Part shown: one piece after another, positions 33,169 to 33,301 of the stretch
Layout of the letters: every line of letters starts with the position of its first letter
Position numbering within the stretch: the stretch's first letter is position 1
DNA from: Bordetella parapertussis
Lineage (GTDB): Bacteria; Pseudomonadota; Gammaproteobacteria; Burkholderiales; JACQAP01
Direction of reading: 5' to 3'
Length of the DNA: 33,301 nt
Assembly: GCA_945900965.1 (NCBI GenBank)
Contig: CAMDKM010000008.1
Location: 1 to 33,301, forward strand
The notes under the pieces: generated by a model
The model's input: the letters and a program-made list of their open reading frames with translations, nothing else
Told to the model about the DNA's origin: nothing
Databases searched by the model: none
Position numbers and translations under genes: made by a program

Positions 33169-33301
33169 GACTCTGAGCTTGGGAGGCACTGAATAAGTCC
33201 CCGAATGCCATTCCCGTGGAAATGCCAGACCGCCACAGATTACTTTGGAACCGGTCGTGAGCCCAACGGAGGAGTTGGAAGGAAAGAAAGGGCACGGGCG
33301 G

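Noticed and set aside
33205-33231. A second full REP-like palindrome (CATTCCCGTGGAAATGCC)
   Set aside because: The right half lacks the complementary ACGGGAAT, so it is at most a degenerate remnant.

Overview
The window is a GC-rich stretch of bacterial chromosome with the gene content and order of a betaproteobacterium. The pheT-ihfA-merR-tRNA-Pro block, the surE-pcm-nlpD block, the alaC-hom-thrC block and the scpA-scpB-parA block all point there. The dispersed repeats and the thrC and FMN-glutamate-synthase-like protein types would fit Nitrosomonadales or relatives. The genus assignment is inference only. I see no prophage, transposase, CRISPR array or integrase.

Layout. 2-2651: the 3' part of pheT, then ihfA and a MerR regulator overlapping it. 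2753-2829: tRNA-Pro(GGG) with its own promoter. 2961-5481: surE, pcm and nlpD, translationally coupled. 5484-9419 (minus strand): a moxR, DUF58, transglutaminase (tgpA) operon, with a small Mth938-domain gene upstream (9552-9920). 10065-13835: alaC, hom and thrC for alanine/threonine metabolism. 13976-15484: a membrane-anchored FMN/[3Fe-4S] glutamate-synthase-like protein. 15759-16322 (minus): a DUF3365 c-type haem protein bracketed by two repeat elements. 16667-19243: clpB behind a good sigma-32 promoter. 19399-21500: scpA, scpB and a ParA-like ATPase (chromosome condensation and segregation). 21596-23875: pbpC, whose signal region contains a heptanucleotide repeat array. 24434-24919: a small secreted Met/Cys/His-rich protein. 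25051-29042 (minus): an MgtC/DUF4010 membrane protein and a PatZ-type acetyltransferase. 29361-31505 (minus): a beta-CASP metallo-beta-lactamase gene broken by one in-frame stop, then a universal stress protein gene with an FNR/ANR-like box upstream. 31692-33119: an MFS transporter ended by a textbook terminator.

The genes are mostly housekeeping. The least explained part of the window is its repeat DNA, which falls into two architectures. One has a 9-bp period (CACGGAGAA-, CGCAAAGGA- and ACACAGAGA-type units) arranged as inverted arms of long hairpins, seen at 15518-15733, 16415-16570, 23891-24270 and 29115-29236. The other has a 7-bp period (GTCACCC/GTTCACC units). It occurs as a 13-unit array inside pbpC, and as two composite elements (24932-25062 and 30780-31037) in which heptamer arms flank a conserved GC hairpin. 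Both composite elements abut or overlap the stop codon of a minus-strand gene (patZ and usp), in the same orientation. These elements and the disrupted beta-CASP gene are the best candidates for follow-up.
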